From Adineta vaga (taxonomy: Eukaryota; Rotifera), in NCBI GenBank assembly GCA_021613535.1, contig CP075493.1, positions 9,982,001 to 10,046,000 of the forward strand: a DNA stretch of 64,000 bases. Reading direction: 5' to 3'. Below the pieces are notes generated by a model. It worked only from the letters and a program-made list of their open reading frames with translations. It had not been told where the DNA came from and searched no databases. The position numbers were made by a program, and so were the translations under genes. Position 1 is the stretch's first letter. Each line of letters starts with the position of its first letter. Positions 1 to 12,923 of the stretch are shown here, in pieces.

Positions 1-649
1 ATACCTCATGATTCAATCTTTCAACATGTTGTTCATGTTACTGAATCTAAACAAAGTATCAATACATTGGTTTCCTGGATTCATGATGGTATATACAAGT
101 AAAACATTTCTCGTTTTTCTTTCTCGTAGTATTCCTCATTCTAATCGACAATAGACAAGAAATTTTTCTCGATCCTACAACTATTCATGCTACAATTTTT
201 CTTAACAAATCGAATGAATCAATTCATCCTTCTAATAACAATCAATCGAATATGTTATTACGAAAATCACCTTCAACATCAAGTGTACCTCAATCTATTT
301 GCACAACATCGATAGATCGATTTCAATTGAGTACAAGTAAATATCTTCTTCTACCATCTCATATAAATTTCTGAAGAAAAATCAAAGGTGATTTAGATGA
401 TGAATCATTTGATGATTTGAATGAAATCATTATTGATTGTTCGTATCCAATACAATATATCAATAGATCATATACTGACGACAATTTATGTGATGAAGAT
501 GCATGGATGTCAATCTTAGCTGTAGCAAATGCTGAAGTAAAGAATGACATTTTTACTAAAAATAAATCATATATATATATACATGTTTTTAGCTTGATTT
601 ACTCAATCAATTAGAAAATGAACAAAATGGAATGATAACAACATTGTAG
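1..649 (+). CDS. 3' part of an unrecognised protein-coding gene
   Basis: Four exons can be joined in frame: 1-88, 130-336, 388-536 and 593-649, ending in TAG at 647-649. The introns (41, 51 and 56 bp) have GT-AG ends, and each junction keeps the frame open. The start lies outside the window. The encoded C-terminal segment of about 166 residues is polar, with a Ser/Asn-rich stretch in the middle and an acidic segment (SDLDDESFDDLNE) followed by a helix-like end (DAWMSILAVANAELDLLNQL). I do not recognise a domain. The short tandem AT run near 570-583 lies in the last intron. The gene structure is fairly secure; the function is unknown. Confidence 0.6.
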
Positions 650-1258
650 AAAAGCGTTTTTCTTTTATATCTTCGAAGAAATAAAGAAAAAAAATGGATC
701 TCGAATTGATATATTATTTATTCATTTCTAATTCAATGTCATATTCAATAATAAACAAGATATTGATTATGTTAATTTTATTTGATATGAAAAGACTCTT
801 GAGAAATCTTTTACATTCTTTGACAGATCATTGATCAATAAACATAATGTTAACAATTAGTTCTCTATTGAATGAAGAAGAAAAAAAACGATTTAATAGA
901 TCAATACATTCTCTCCATGTAAAATTTTTATTTTATTTCAAAAAGAAGTATTAATAGACTATACAGATAAAAGTCTTTGAATTCTTCTTTATATGCGCGT
1001 TTTGACACGCGCGTTCGAGAGAAATTATTCAAAATGTATGGTTCGGTTAAACACACAAACTGAATTTGCTGTAACTCGTCGGAAAATATCGATTGTCTTT
1101 TTCTATTCTGTATCAAAGCAAAATAAATCGGTGATTAAATGTTCGAACGTGTATGTATATATATATATATATGTATGTATGTGTTTAAAAAGAAGATGAA
1201 GAACGAACAATTCTTCTAATGTCTATTCTACATGTTCGTTGATTATTTAATCATTCAT
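650..1258. other. Intergenic spacer, convergent gene ends
   Basis: This stretch separates the end of the plus-strand gene from the end of the minus-strand gene. It holds AT-rich sequence, a TA/TG microsatellite near 1150-1180 and no coding exon that I can support. Confidence 0.5.
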
Positions 1259-1894
1259 TCAAGAATTCACACGAATCGATGATGTTGGATTTCGAAGATA
1301 AACATAAGTACTTGATGATGATGGTTTATTCGATGATGTCGAAAGATTTGATTGAAATAGAGGTCGTTTAAAAATTGGATTATGATCATGACTGAATGTG
1401 GAACGTTTTGGTCGATTTAATTCATCTACAATTGAGATATGTATTGATGTTGAATGTGGTTGTTTGACTGTTGAAGATGAATGTGGAGTAAATAATCGAT
1501 TTAAATGTGTTGATGATGATATAGGAGAATTATTAAAGGTTGGAAGGCGATTTAATTTGAAAGACTTCGTTGATGTTGAAGAGATCTTATCAAATAATGA
1601 TGTTGTACTATCATTGGAAGTTTTATTTTCAATTTTAGTTGATTTCGATGAAATTAAATCATGTTCATCATCACAAATATGATTAAATAATTCCGATAAA
1701 ACAGAGAATGTTTTTTGACAACGATGACATTTACGTATTTGATTATTATCATTTGATAGATTTCCTAGAAAAAAGAAATCCAAAACAAACCTGTTATTGT
1801 TTTTGTATAAATATCCTTATGAAAATCATTCAATCGAAACGAGTAAATATAGAGAAGAGAAAACAAAATGAAAACGGTTTATTTTACTACTCAT
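1259..1894 (-). CDS. Small protein with one C2HC-type zinc-finger-like motif
   Basis: The main exon (1764-1259) encodes about 168 residues. Near its N-terminus lies a zinc-finger-like motif, KCHRCQKTF followed by an H-x-C pair; the rest is Ser/Thr/Asn-rich and probably disordered. I place the start at ATG 1894-1892 with a 7-nt first exon (1894-1888), because a GTAAAA donor at 1887 and a TTTTCTAG acceptor at 1765 join in frame (123-bp intron), giving about 170 residues starting MSRNLSND. The start is the weak part of the model. The gene lies 279 bp downstream of the J-domain gene on the same strand, and both carry C2HC-like fingers, so co-transcription is possible. Function is unknown; a nucleic-acid or protein-binding role is only a guess. 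Confidence 0.5.
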
Positions 1895-2173
1895 GATAGG
1901 TTCGCATATTTTTTAGGTAAATGTCATTGATAATAAATTAGTGAAGCAAGCATATATCTTATCTATTACTTACTCGATCTATTCTGTCTCTTTTTTTTTC
2001 TTCTTCTCTACAATACTACAGCATTAAACAAGCATCTACAGATACAAATAAATCTAAAGCTAATTCATTTTAATAATGATAATAATAAGAAGAAGCGAGC
2101 AACGTATATAGTAACAAAACTAATAAAATATCGTTTCTTTTTTCTTTCATGCAAACTAGCTAATAGTGTAAGA

Positions 2174-3367
2174 TTATATGATGGTATTACCGGACGAAAA
2201 TTTCGACTTTGATAAATTTTCATTAGGAACACAGTTGGATAATGGATTATAATAACGTTTTGTTTCCGTTGATTGTCGATTTAATTGACTTTGTTTACAT
2301 CGTTCTTCATGATCAAGATATTCACTTAAACGTATATTTTCATAACAATATGAACATTTGGTTGTATAGATTTTTTCTTGTTCTGGTCGATGACGACAAA
2401 CAGCTTCATGTTTTTGAGTATTATCTGCTGATCCTATGGGATAAAAACAATACTGACATATTTCTGACTTAGGTTTGAATGTTGTTGAATAAGGACGAGA
2501 ATATTGATCATTCGTCATTGTTGAAGGTTTAGGTTGTTGATAAACAAAATGTTCTTCGATTTCTTCTTCTTCATCATCACTATTGTTTGGATTTAAATGT
2601 GAGGATGTTCGTTTCATTTCATATCGATATTTTGATTTTGGATCAACATGATTTACTGGAATATTTGTTCGAGTTGTTGTTGTTGTTGTTGTTGCTTGTC
2701 CTCGTTGTGCCTGAGTTGAACTATTTAAACGAGCAGATGATCGATTCCAGAAGAAATCGTCTTTTAAAAATTGATCAAATATCGATCGAGTTAACATTTC
2801 AAACATGGAAAATGGATCATTTTCAAACGAACTACTATGATTCCATGTTGGTCGAGTTTTTCTATGTAAATGTCGTTGACTAGTATGAAATGATGATAGA
2901 ACTGGATCGTAATGATCAGAATCATTGTCTTCATCATCGGATGAACCGAAATAGGAATCGAAGAATGAAAATTCTGGTTGATGAAGTTTACTTGAAAAGA
3001 AAGCATGGCGTTGACGAATAGTAAAGAATGGATCATGGAAACGAAATCGAGCGGAATTCGCATGATTAGATGCGAAAGATGATGGGCCAGATGAATGAAA
3101 TGTTGAATCATATCTTCGATGTGGTTGAGATGTTGATGTAAATTTCATATTAGTAGATTGAAATTGTAAATCATAAGTACGACGTTTATCTGCATCACTT
3201 AATGTTTCATAAGCTTTGTTAATTTCTTTGAAAATTTCCTCAGCTGCTGATGAAGAATTTTTATCCGGATGATACTGAAGAGCTTTCTTACGATAAGCTT
3301 TTCGAATTTCATCTTCTGTTGCTGTTGCCTTTATGCCTAATATGGCATAACAATCGCTAGCTACCAT
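2174..3367 (-). CDS. J-domain (DnaJ/Hsp40) protein with two C-terminal C2HC fingers
   Basis: Single-exon gene of 397 residues. Residues 4-69 form a J-domain with the HPD tripeptide (33-35) needed to stimulate the ATPase of an Hsp70 partner, followed by the usual helix IV region ([15 protein letters not shown]). The middle part is Ser/Phe/Asp-rich, somewhat like class B Hsp40 linkers, but I see no DnaJ C-terminal substrate-binding domain. Near the C-terminus are two CxxC...HxxxC motifs, about residues 304-324 (CQYC...HEAVC) and 338-357 (CSYC...HEERC), which resemble TRAF/XAF1-type zinc fingers. The start is chosen because [12 protein letters not shown] is the expected J-domain beginning. The likely role is a cytosolic or nuclear co-chaperone. 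The J-domain call is firm; the finger call rests on ligand spacing only. Confidence 0.85.
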   Translation of the reverse strand: MVASDCYAILGIKATATEDEIRKAYRKKALQYHPDKNSSSAAEEIFKEINKAYETLSDADKRRTYDLQFQSTNMKFTSTSQPHRRYDSTFHSSGPSSFASNHANSARFRFHDPFFTIRQRHAFFSSKLHQPEFSFFDSYFGSSDDEDNDSDHYDPVLSSFHTSQRHLHRKTRPTWNHSSSFENDPFSMFEMLTRSIFDQFLKDDFFWNRSSARLNSSTQAQRGQATTTTTTTRTNIPVNHVDPKSKYRYEMKRTSSHLNPNNSDDEEEEIEEHFVYQQPKPSTMTNDQYSRPYSTTFKPKSEICQYCFYPIGSADNTQKHEAVCRHRPEQEKIYTTKCSYCYENIRLSEYLDHEERCKQSQLNRQSTETKRYYNPLSNCVPNENLSKSKFSSGNTII

Positions 3368-5805
3368 TGTTGAATTACTTACTATGACTTTACCAAGAAG
3401 GCTAATCGCATATAATCATCTGAAGAAGACAAAACATATGATTTGATTATCGTCAATAGAATAACATGTATTAATCAAATCGAAGAAGGAAAAGGTAAAT
3501 ACCTACATTCGAGGTTTTTATACAAGTAGAAGAAGGCTCATTGATCAATATACAAGGTAAAAGAAAAACGAGAGAAAATCGAAAATGAATAAGAACGAGA
3601 AGAAGAAAAACGAAAAATGAATGTAGAAAGAAACGAAATAGAAGACGAAGAGACAGATGCATTTAAATACATTGCACACTTATAAATCACTTTAGTACTC
3701 ATCTGATACTTGTGATACGAAAAACCAAGGCTCGTCAATAGTCAACCAATAACAACATTATTATTAAGAGCATGTTTATGCAGAGAAGCTCAACGAAAAG
3801 ATGATGTCATTTAAGATTTTTTCTAAATAAACAAATAATGATAGTATTTTCTTTAACCAAGGCAGACATTATTAGGATCAAATATGTAATACGAAACGGT
3901 GGAAAAAAAGAGAAAAGAGCAATATTATCATCATAAAATAATAATGTACTGTAGCGGAAAATAGGCGAAAGAGAAAGTGACGAATAGCTTTAAGGCAAAC
4001 GAAAGACGTAAAAGTGTGTATTTAATGTAATAAACATTTTATATAATCAACTAGGCAAAACAATCGAATCTAGGTAGTAGATTGTTCTTAAGACGACGTT
4101 TTTTTTGTCTTGCTTCTCCTATTTTTCGATACATTTCCATTTTTTCTCTCTTTCTCGTTAAGCAATATTTGAGGTCAATAGAGTTATGTCCGTCCTCGAC
4201 TAATATTAAACGACGACATGGTGACATTCCTTTCTTCTTTTCCTATCCATCTTCTCTATATAACTGCTGATGCAATAGACGCAAATGAATAGAGAGTAAT
4301 ATATCAAAAAAAGCGGAATATATATATATATATACTTATTTTGTTCTCTTCTTCTTCTCTTGTGTGTATGTCTCTGTCCCTCTCTCTCTCTCTGTTCCTC
4401 TGCATATGATTATTACATAATCATTATACATTTTTACACGCGCATGCACAGCTGGAAATTTGACTAAAGTGCTACGACATCGGACTACTCAAGATATTGA
4501 TGTAAATGGTACAGATGTATACCATTTGAAGTATATAATAAATGGAATTAGATCATCGATGAAAGTTCAATGATTAACTTACCTTATAAGATCAACATCT
4601 TCTTACTTTCGAAAAATAACCACATTTCAGATACTAACATTGTGGTATTGTTCTCTTCTCTTACGTTCTCGATTCTCTACATGTTGTTTCGACTAAGGTC
4701 GAACAAATGAATGAATGAATGAATGAATGACAAAAAAACAAGGCTTTTTCTCTCTTTCAACGGTACGTTGTGTAGTCATAAAAAAAATGAGAAAAGAAGA
4801 AAAAAACCATCTAGACAGTTCGATCAAACGAGGCATCTGTTGTTGTTTGATTAGAATGAATGAATGAATGAATAAATAAATTTCTCTATTAATTCTTTCC
4901 TTTCTTTTGAACATACAATCGTCAAATAGTACATAAAACAGAACACTACAAAGTTCTTTTTTTTAAAGAATTAGTAGGATTCTCTTTTTCACTTGTAGAA
5001 CTATTAACTTATTCATGAGAACGAACTTTTCGTCTTCAATAATTAAACTTACAGTTCCTTTTTGAGTCCTCTACAAAATAATTATTCAACGATTGACATA
5101 CAGGTGTCTATTAATCATATTCGATAGAGTGTTATTTGATCCATTTATACACAATACGTAAGCTCAATTTTGTTGGAACACTTATTATATCGGCTATACT
5201 ATCATTAATAAAAAAATTCTATTCATTGAATGAAAAACTATATTTCACTATTGCTATCAATCATTTAATCTCATGAAAGAAAGAAGAACTTAATTAAAAA
5301 ACAAAATCTCATCTTCATCGTTCTCATAATAGAATGGGAAAAAACAATATTGATATATCATTGTAATAAACTTAAATAACTTGACCTTCAACATAGCGAC
5401 ATCTATTGCAAAACTATCAATTTTGTATATTGAATTAATCTGATAAGAAAATTAAATTTAATCTTAAAAAATTGTTTTTTAGAAGTTAGTTTTCTTGAAA
5501 AATATTCTTTCGAGAAATAATCTCTTTAATCATTTGATATATTTTTTACCTATGACCTGTCTGATCAGAGAAAGAAGGACGAAACGTTTGTGAGAGGCAT
5601 TAGTCAATCCATAATGTCTGATGACATTTTTTGTCGTCATGCTCTTTCCTGTTTCGTTCATAAATAGAAAAAAAAGAAAGAAGAAAATCCACATTGATCC
5701 ATTGTTAATTTTTGTTTTCAGATCTATTTTTTTTATTATTTAAATCTATGTCATGGAACAGTGTCGGACTCATATCTCTGTTTATCGCTGTTATTTTCTC
5801 AAATA
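3368..5805. other. Intergenic region between divergent genes
   Basis: About 2.4 kb between the divergent J-domain gene and the gene starting at 5806. It contains polypurine stretches, a TA run near 4318-4334, a CT-rich run near 4376-4395 and two GAAT arrays. No supported exon; short ORFs here are low-complexity. Promoters for both neighbours probably lie here, but I see no diagnostic element. Confidence 0.5.
4706..4872. repeat. Two short (GAAT)n microsatellites about 130 bp apart
   Basis: A tetranucleotide GAAT array occupies roughly 4706-4730 and a second one roughly 4853-4872, the latter grading into an AATA run. The intervening DNA is unique. Confidence 0.7.
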
Positions 5806-8800
5806 ATGGTTGAACCCGAACAAAGAGGTACGAAATAATAGAAATCGACTTTTATGTTGAAATGAAACGTTTTTTTCTTTATATATAGACAAATCAGGCA
5901 ATCTTGAAGATACGGTTCGTAATCTTCGCGAAGAAAATGCCAAACTTTTACAACTCCTTCGTTCTCGTAATTATTTTATTTTATTTTTTTTCTAAGAAAA
6001 AAAATTTGAAATCTTATTCTTTTATATCATAGAAGGACTTCTTGTCGATTCAGTCGATGAAAAATCAAATGAATCATCCAATATTACTTTCGATAATTCT
6101 GAGGTAACTTTAACAACAAATTCGATTAATACAACAAATCAAATCACACATCAACATGTGAATAATCATGGTCCAACAAATCAACAGAATTATTCTGGTC
6201 AAGTTATTCATGGTAATCAATCGAATATTACACCTAATTTTAATACCGTTATACAAACAACAACACAACCATTTGTTCAAAATAATTCCAATACACTCGT
6301 ACAAAATAATACTAATCTAATACAACCAATTAATCTTGTTAATTTTAATAATGTCAGTCTCGATTCTCTACAATCGTTTTTTGCCTCACAAAATAATTTG
6401 GTTTATTTATCTCAATCATCGTCATCAACATCATCGTCAACAACGACGACAACAACGACTACATCGAATTTTCTCAATGAATCTGAACAACATCAAATAT
6501 CGATTCGACCAAAACCATCGGTTATACCTCAACCTCAATCCGATCTTACTTCTGTTATATCAAAAGTAAATGAAAATACTTCTAGACAACTTTCATCATC
6601 ATCATCATCAACGAATGGTGAAACAACAAACTTACTTGATAATGATTTAAATCATAAACAACCAAGACCTATTCGACCTAAACCATCATCTAGGACAAAT
6701 TCTTTACAGGTAATTTGAATTCATATATATATAAGACCAAGGTTTAAAAAACATCTAATTGATTGCAAATTAAAATTTGATATTTTTACCTTGATGGAAA
6801 AGTGGACAGTTTTCCAAGATAGAATCTTAAGGTTACACATATTCGTCATAATATTTCTTCATTGTTAGATCGTTGAAGCGACTTGTACAAAATTGTTTTT
6901 GTTCTCATGAGAAAATCGAGACGTTGCGAAGGAATTCCATGAAAGAATAATTTTACAGTAATAAACAAAATGTTGTGTTGTTTATCAAAGACTAGGTCAA
7001 ACTTTGTATCCATTGGAAAATGATTTCGGCGACTCCGTTTCTTTTTCTTTGATTTAAAATCTAAACTGTTGAAAACGAAAAAATCTCTTGTGAGTTTTTA
7101 TCATAGAGATAGTCTCTATCAAAATTTAAAGTAAAAACGACACTATCATGATAACAAATGTCTGATAACTTTTACTCGTTTAATAAAGAAAACTGAAAAA
7201 ATTTGATAAAATAAAAGAAGATATTTATTGATAAACAAATGATCTTATCAAACAATTCGATTTCTATGACTATTCACACTATCGAATAAAGAGATCATCT
7301 ACGGATTATAGAGATAAAACTCAATGTACAAATTCTGTTTCAGGTTTATACTCCTGTTGTTATCAATGAAACAAAACCATCTACCACGAATGTACTTACT
7401 CCATCATCACTAATCAATAATACAAATGCATCATCAACAGTTTCTTTACTATCGCCATCAGCATCTTTTGAAGAACATCATATGGATCTATCTCCTCAAT
7501 TGATACATTCAAAATCAGTTGATTTATCAGTTCCACCAACAAATAATCTTTTAACATCAACTAAAAAACCAAATCGAAATCGTAAAAAACCTGTAGCGCC
7601 ACCACTACCACTACAACCACCACAACAACAACAACAACAACCATCATCACAACCATCATCATCTATATCTGTTCCATCAACGAATCCAACATTAATTCCT
7701 ATTGCTCCAAATCTTGGTCGACCATTAGCGCCAGCTCCATTGAACGTTCAACGTGTCGTTGCAACGAATAAACGTTCAACAGCAAATAAAAAACGAAATT
7801 CAAAAACATTAGTTCAATATCACAGCGAAAGTATTCTACAACAAACTTCACCAACGAGTAATTCTTTTGCAGAATCTATATCCGGTCTAATGCAACATTT
7901 TGACCAAGAATTATTAGCATCGAATTTCTTATCTCAGCCGCCACCAACAACAAATATACTTTCGAATGATACACCACTACCACCACCACTACCGCCACCA
8001 ACAGTGCCATCATCCTCATCATCATCGTCGTCGTCAAATATAAATTTAATTCGTACATTGGATAATATTGATGTGAGACAAATTGTTAATACAACGATTC
8101 ATCGTACGGAATCAAGTTATCAATCGATGCCAACATTTGATGAATTTAATGATCGACTTGATACTGAAACGACGACGACAATAACAGATTATAATGTTGA
8201 TAATGAACAGATAACATCGTTTATGAATGAAGAAGATATGCGTTTTGTTGAAATGAATTTTGATGAAAATACGTTCTTAAAACAATTCGATTTGGATGAT
8301 GCAGGAATTAAATTAAATATTAATTCTGAACAAAATATTTTTGGTAGTCTTCTAACAAATAATCATCATTTAAATACTACAATTGAACAAACAAGTTCAC
8401 CATTGCCGTTACCACAACCACCACCACCACCAATCTATCCAGGATCATCATTAATTAATAATAATGTCTTTACAACAGTTGTTCCATTAGGTTTACAACA
8501 TCAATCATCATACAGTAGTTCATTCAATAATAGAAATTCATCAGTGTGTTTACCAGAAGAAGGTGTACAATTAACGTAAGTTTAAATATTATCTTATCGC
8601 AACCATATCCGATCCTAATGTGTATGACTAACTGATCATTGTTGATATTTTTTACTCGAGATTTCTCACATAGAAAAGATATTATATCTATTTCGAGCTT
8701 CTATGATAATTATTTCTTTATGTTTAGTGCTCGCCATATCGAACCCAGTCAAGTAGCGACATATGAATCAGTAAAATATCAAGATATTCTTGATGATTTA

Positions 8801-11169
8801 GTCACTGTTACCGATCAAGATGTATTAAGTCATGTTCAAGCAGCAGCAGTTGCTGCGAATGATACAACAGTTATAACAACGGACTTTTCTTTTGCTTTAA
8901 TTGAAGCAACTAATGAAATAATTAAAACAGCTGACATTGAAGGTGCTGAAGAAACTGCATCTGCTTTTGTCGATTTGCAATATTTCTATCCTACTATCGA
9001 ACAAGAACAAGAATTACTACAAAAACAACTAGAACAATGCGAGCATAAAGTAGAACCAGAACCAGAACCAGAACCAATGCTACAACCAGAGCCTGAACAT
9101 GAACTGGCTGATATTCCTGAAGATAAATTTGATAGTGAAATTAATCCAACGGCAGACTCACCGAAATCTGAAGATAATTCAGCAATAACTGATCTGGCAT
9201 CTATCTTACAAATAAATCAAACACATTCGTCATCTCCTATCAAAGAAATTTCGTCAGAAATTGATTACGATGCTCTTCTGCCTCCACCAACTCCATCTCC
9301 TCCTTCGCCGCCGCCACCACCGCCCCCAACACTACTACCATCCCAACTCCAACCAATGCTGTCACTATCACAACTGCAGTCTACGATACCACCACCATCG
9401 CAATTGTCACCAACGCTACCAACGCCACAACTCCAGCCACCACTACCGCACCCGACACTGTTGCGACCACCAGCGCCGGTACAACCACCACCAATACCAC
9501 CACCATCACTATCATCATCATTATCATCAACAACAACATCTACAACAAATTTCTCTACCTTACCTGAACAAATTTCTCGGAAAGCATGTATTATATTTGA
9601 ACCAATATTATCTCCAACAAATCCTGCATCTCCGATCAAACCTGCAGAAGATGAACTCGTGCTCGATTCTGGATGTTTGACAGGTTCGTCATCAATAGAG
9701 AGACCAGAACCTTTGGATACAAATCAAATTGAAGAATTATTGAATGAAACATCTGAAAATCAATTTGATGTGATCGAAAATCAAGGTCAAACTATGTCGT
9801 TATCTTCATCTCCGACTCATCTTACGTCGGATAATCTTGATGATTTCATTGAACAAGTCGAAGAACCAGCGGAAAAACTGCTCGAAAAGAATTTCTTACA
9901 TTATCAACAGATCTATCAAGAAAGTCAAAAGAAAACACCAAAGGAACAGTATTCACCGATTCCATCTGTAAAATTGAAATTAAATTCAATTTATCCTAAA
10001 CCAAAAAAGAAACGAAAAACATCTCCAGCACCCGTTCTTGTCTGTGAAAATGTTCGACCACCATTAAAAATAAAAATTCGAACAAAACTACCGTTACCAC
10101 CTCTACCTGAACCATCTCCACCGAAAGAAGAACAACCACCCTCACTATCACCGCTACTTCTACCGCCGCCTGCGGTAAAAATCAAAATTCGTAAACCAAT
10201 TAAAAAACCTAAACGAAAGAAATCTTCCATCGACGATCAATTGGATCGTGAAGCTAAACTTTCATTAAAAACTGAATACGCTGGTTTAACACGTTTCGAA
10301 CAATCCTTAGCTCAATTATATCATACTCAATCATCACCAGATACTCGTGTGCCACCCACACCTGGAGAGAATGAAGATTTACCAATTTTACCTAATAAAC
10401 AAGACACACCACCAACGAATGAACTCAAACAAGTAAATTCAGCCATATCATCAGAAAATCAAATGAAGAAACTAGCACATTTATTTAATTATGATGATGA
10501 ACCATTGAATAATAACACATTTATCACTCCACCACCGGAGATTGATACCCATATTCATCATCATACTCATGCTCAACAACAACTACAAAAAACTTCGAAT
10601 GATATTGAACAAAGTCCCAAGAAAATGAAAAAATCGAAACCAAATTCTTTTCATAATAAAGAATATTATTCAGCATCAAGAAAAACAGAACATTTACCGC
10701 AACCACCAGCTCCACCACCACCGATTCATATGGATCCGTATGCTCAACCATATCATCATTTTGATGCACGAACTGCTCCATTTTTCAATTTTCCTTTTCC
10801 AAATCCATTTATGAATCCACATCCACCAGCACCGCCAGCACCACCACCATCCAATCATTTTCATCATAATGCAATGAAATATCATTATCCAACTCATAAT
10901 TATCCACCGCATCAACAACAATTTTCCTATCATCCACATTTGCAACGGCAGCAACAGTATAACAATACTAATTATATGTGTAAGTTAATTGAGACTAGAC
11001 AATATTATTCATATACGAATTACTCATTTATTCCGAGAAAAAAAGTTATTTAATAGCTCAGAAAAAGATTAAAAAATAAATCATAAAAATCACTATCTTC
11101 AATTGAACCGACATAATTATTCTATTTTTTCTTCTAGCTTCTCATAATCATCATCCATTCAGCAGGTAG
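5806..11169 (+). CDS. Large low-complexity, probably nuclear protein with repeated KIKI-like motifs
   Basis: Six exons (5806-5827, 5889-5966, 6033-6709, 7344-8575, 8728-10979, 11138-11169) give 1430 residues. The N-terminus has a short coiled-coil-like helix (LEDTVRNLREENAKLLQLLR). The rest is Asn/Thr/Ser/Gln-rich, then very Pro-rich (poly-Pro and Pro-Leu tracts at about 9280-9510). Between residues about 1083 and 1165 alternating hydrophobic/lysine motifs occur three times (VKLKL, LKIKIR, VKIKIR), next to basic clusters such as PKPKKKRK that look like nuclear localisation signals. The C-terminus is His/Pro/Tyr-rich. KIKI-type motifs in other proteins bind the extra-terminal (ET) domain of BET bromodomain proteins, so a chromatin-associated adaptor is plausible; I cannot name an orthologue. 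The 634-bp intron after exon 3 is long for this window. Confidence 0.75.
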
Positions 11170-12923
11170 CACCATCTATATCTTCATGTTCAGTTTTTCC
11201 TGATTACTCCTTCAATTGCAAAACAAAATCGTTATCTTGACAATCTATATGCGCAGATACTTTATAGTGTACGTCTGTTCCAGTGACTTCTATTTGAATA
11301 CGTGTTTTCTTTCTTTTTTCTCTCTGTCTCTCTGTCTCTCTCTGTTTTCTTTTGATATGTCTAATGTATTAATGATCTTTGTCGATAGTTCTAATGAATT
11401 CGAAATAATTATGTGTTATTATACTTTGCATTTTCTTTTTTGTTGTCGTTATTATTTCTTTTTTCGAAATGTACTATGTGTATGCGTGTGAGGAATGTAA
11501 TCTTTTGTTTTCTTTTTTTGTTTATCTATTTGGTATTAATTCATTGATTACAGAAGTATTGCGTGTTTTTTTGTACTTCAAAAGCAACGATGACAATTTC
11601 TTTTCTTTTTTTTGTACAGTTGAGATATTCTTTTTTCTGTCTCTCGCTCGTTATTTATGTTACTGTCATGTATTTAATAAACAAAAAAAATATAATGCGA
11701 AGTGTGTATAGAATATACGCATATGTATTACAAAGTATTTCTGATCTTAATTCTATCTCTCTCTCATTCGAATGTATCTTTTTAGTCTTGTTTGAAAAAT
11801 CAAAAAAGGATTCTATACTAGTCCTCCCGATTTTTTGTTCTGTTCCATTGTATACATAAATACAGATTTGTATGTGTATGTTTTCTCTTTTTTTTCTTTC
11901 TTTCTTCTGTTTGAATTTCCTTTCAATGTATATTCGACAGTGCCTATTGTTTCATGTAATAATAGACTAGCTGTTGGTTTAAATGATGAATCTCAGTATG
12001 TAATCAAATAATTTACTGACGACGATGATGATGATGATGATGATGATGACATGGAACTTCTTAAAAAACGAGTTGTCTATATTCTTATCTTTGTACAAAA
12101 AAGAACCATTGTTTTTCTTTTCTGATCATAATTATGTTTGTATTTTGTTCCTTTTTTTTCATAGAAATTCTTCTGTTTGTTTTTTCTTTTCTTGTTTGGT
12201 CGATACATGCGCGCACGTGTGAGTTTGCACTAAGCCGTTGAGCTCAAAAATAAAAATCTCAATTTGGACAAATCAATAGAAGATTGATTTCTTATGTATT
12301 CAAGGTCAAAATGCCATCGATATAGTTGAGTGCATTATGTTCGGATTTCCTGATGCTCATCCTCTTGAAATGCATTTCTCCTTTCAGAATTAATAATATA
12401 AAGAGAATATTGTTTCATATTTTCATCAAAAATGTGATATGAAAGTCTCGATGGATTACTTGATCAAAAAGCAAATGTTGATGTAAAGCAGAGCATTAGA
12501 TAACTATACTATTGAACAGTAATTAAGAAAGAATTTCTAGTAAGATCGAATATATTTTTCTTCACTATTATATTGAATTCAAATAATAGTAGATTTGAAG
12601 GACTAGTTGATTAATCATTGATTTATATTCAAGTAAATTGATTTACTTAATCTATTGTTCGAAGTCATAGGAAAAAAGAGAACTGTCAAAAGAATTTAAG
12701 TTAGTCAACTAGATCTAATTTTGTTTCATGCTTTATTGTCCTATCTCTTCTTATAGAAATCATTTTATCCTATTGATTTAAACCATTCTAGTCATCGAAT
12801 AGCATCGACAAAAAAAGCAAAGAAAACCTCGATTTATTAAAGAGAGCAATTGAACGAGAGAGAGAGAGAAGCAAAAGAAACAAAGACAGTCATGATATGT
12901 GAGTACGTTAGTGTTTGTAAGTT
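11170..12923. other. 3' flanking region between convergent genes
   Basis: Between the large Pro-rich gene and the cholinesterase gene. It is T-rich on the plus strand, with CT microsatellites near 11315-11345, a GAT run near 12024-12048 and several AATAAA hexamers (for example near 11678). It is probably the 3' UTR of the upstream gene plus spacer. No supported exon. Confidence 0.45.

Noticed and set aside
4082-4270. Short plus-strand ORF in the 3.4-5.8 kb spacer
   Set aside because: Isolated, no splice partner, composition typical of T-rich spacer.
9261-9680. Overlapping long ORFs on both strands inside the Pro-rich exon
   Set aside because: They are frame shadows of CCA/CAT-type codon repeats in the real gene and have composition to match.
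5806-11169. BICRA/GLTSCR1 orthologue
   Set aside because: BICRA is a known BET partner, but I could not find its conserved GLTSCR region; the KIKI motifs alone do not justify the name.
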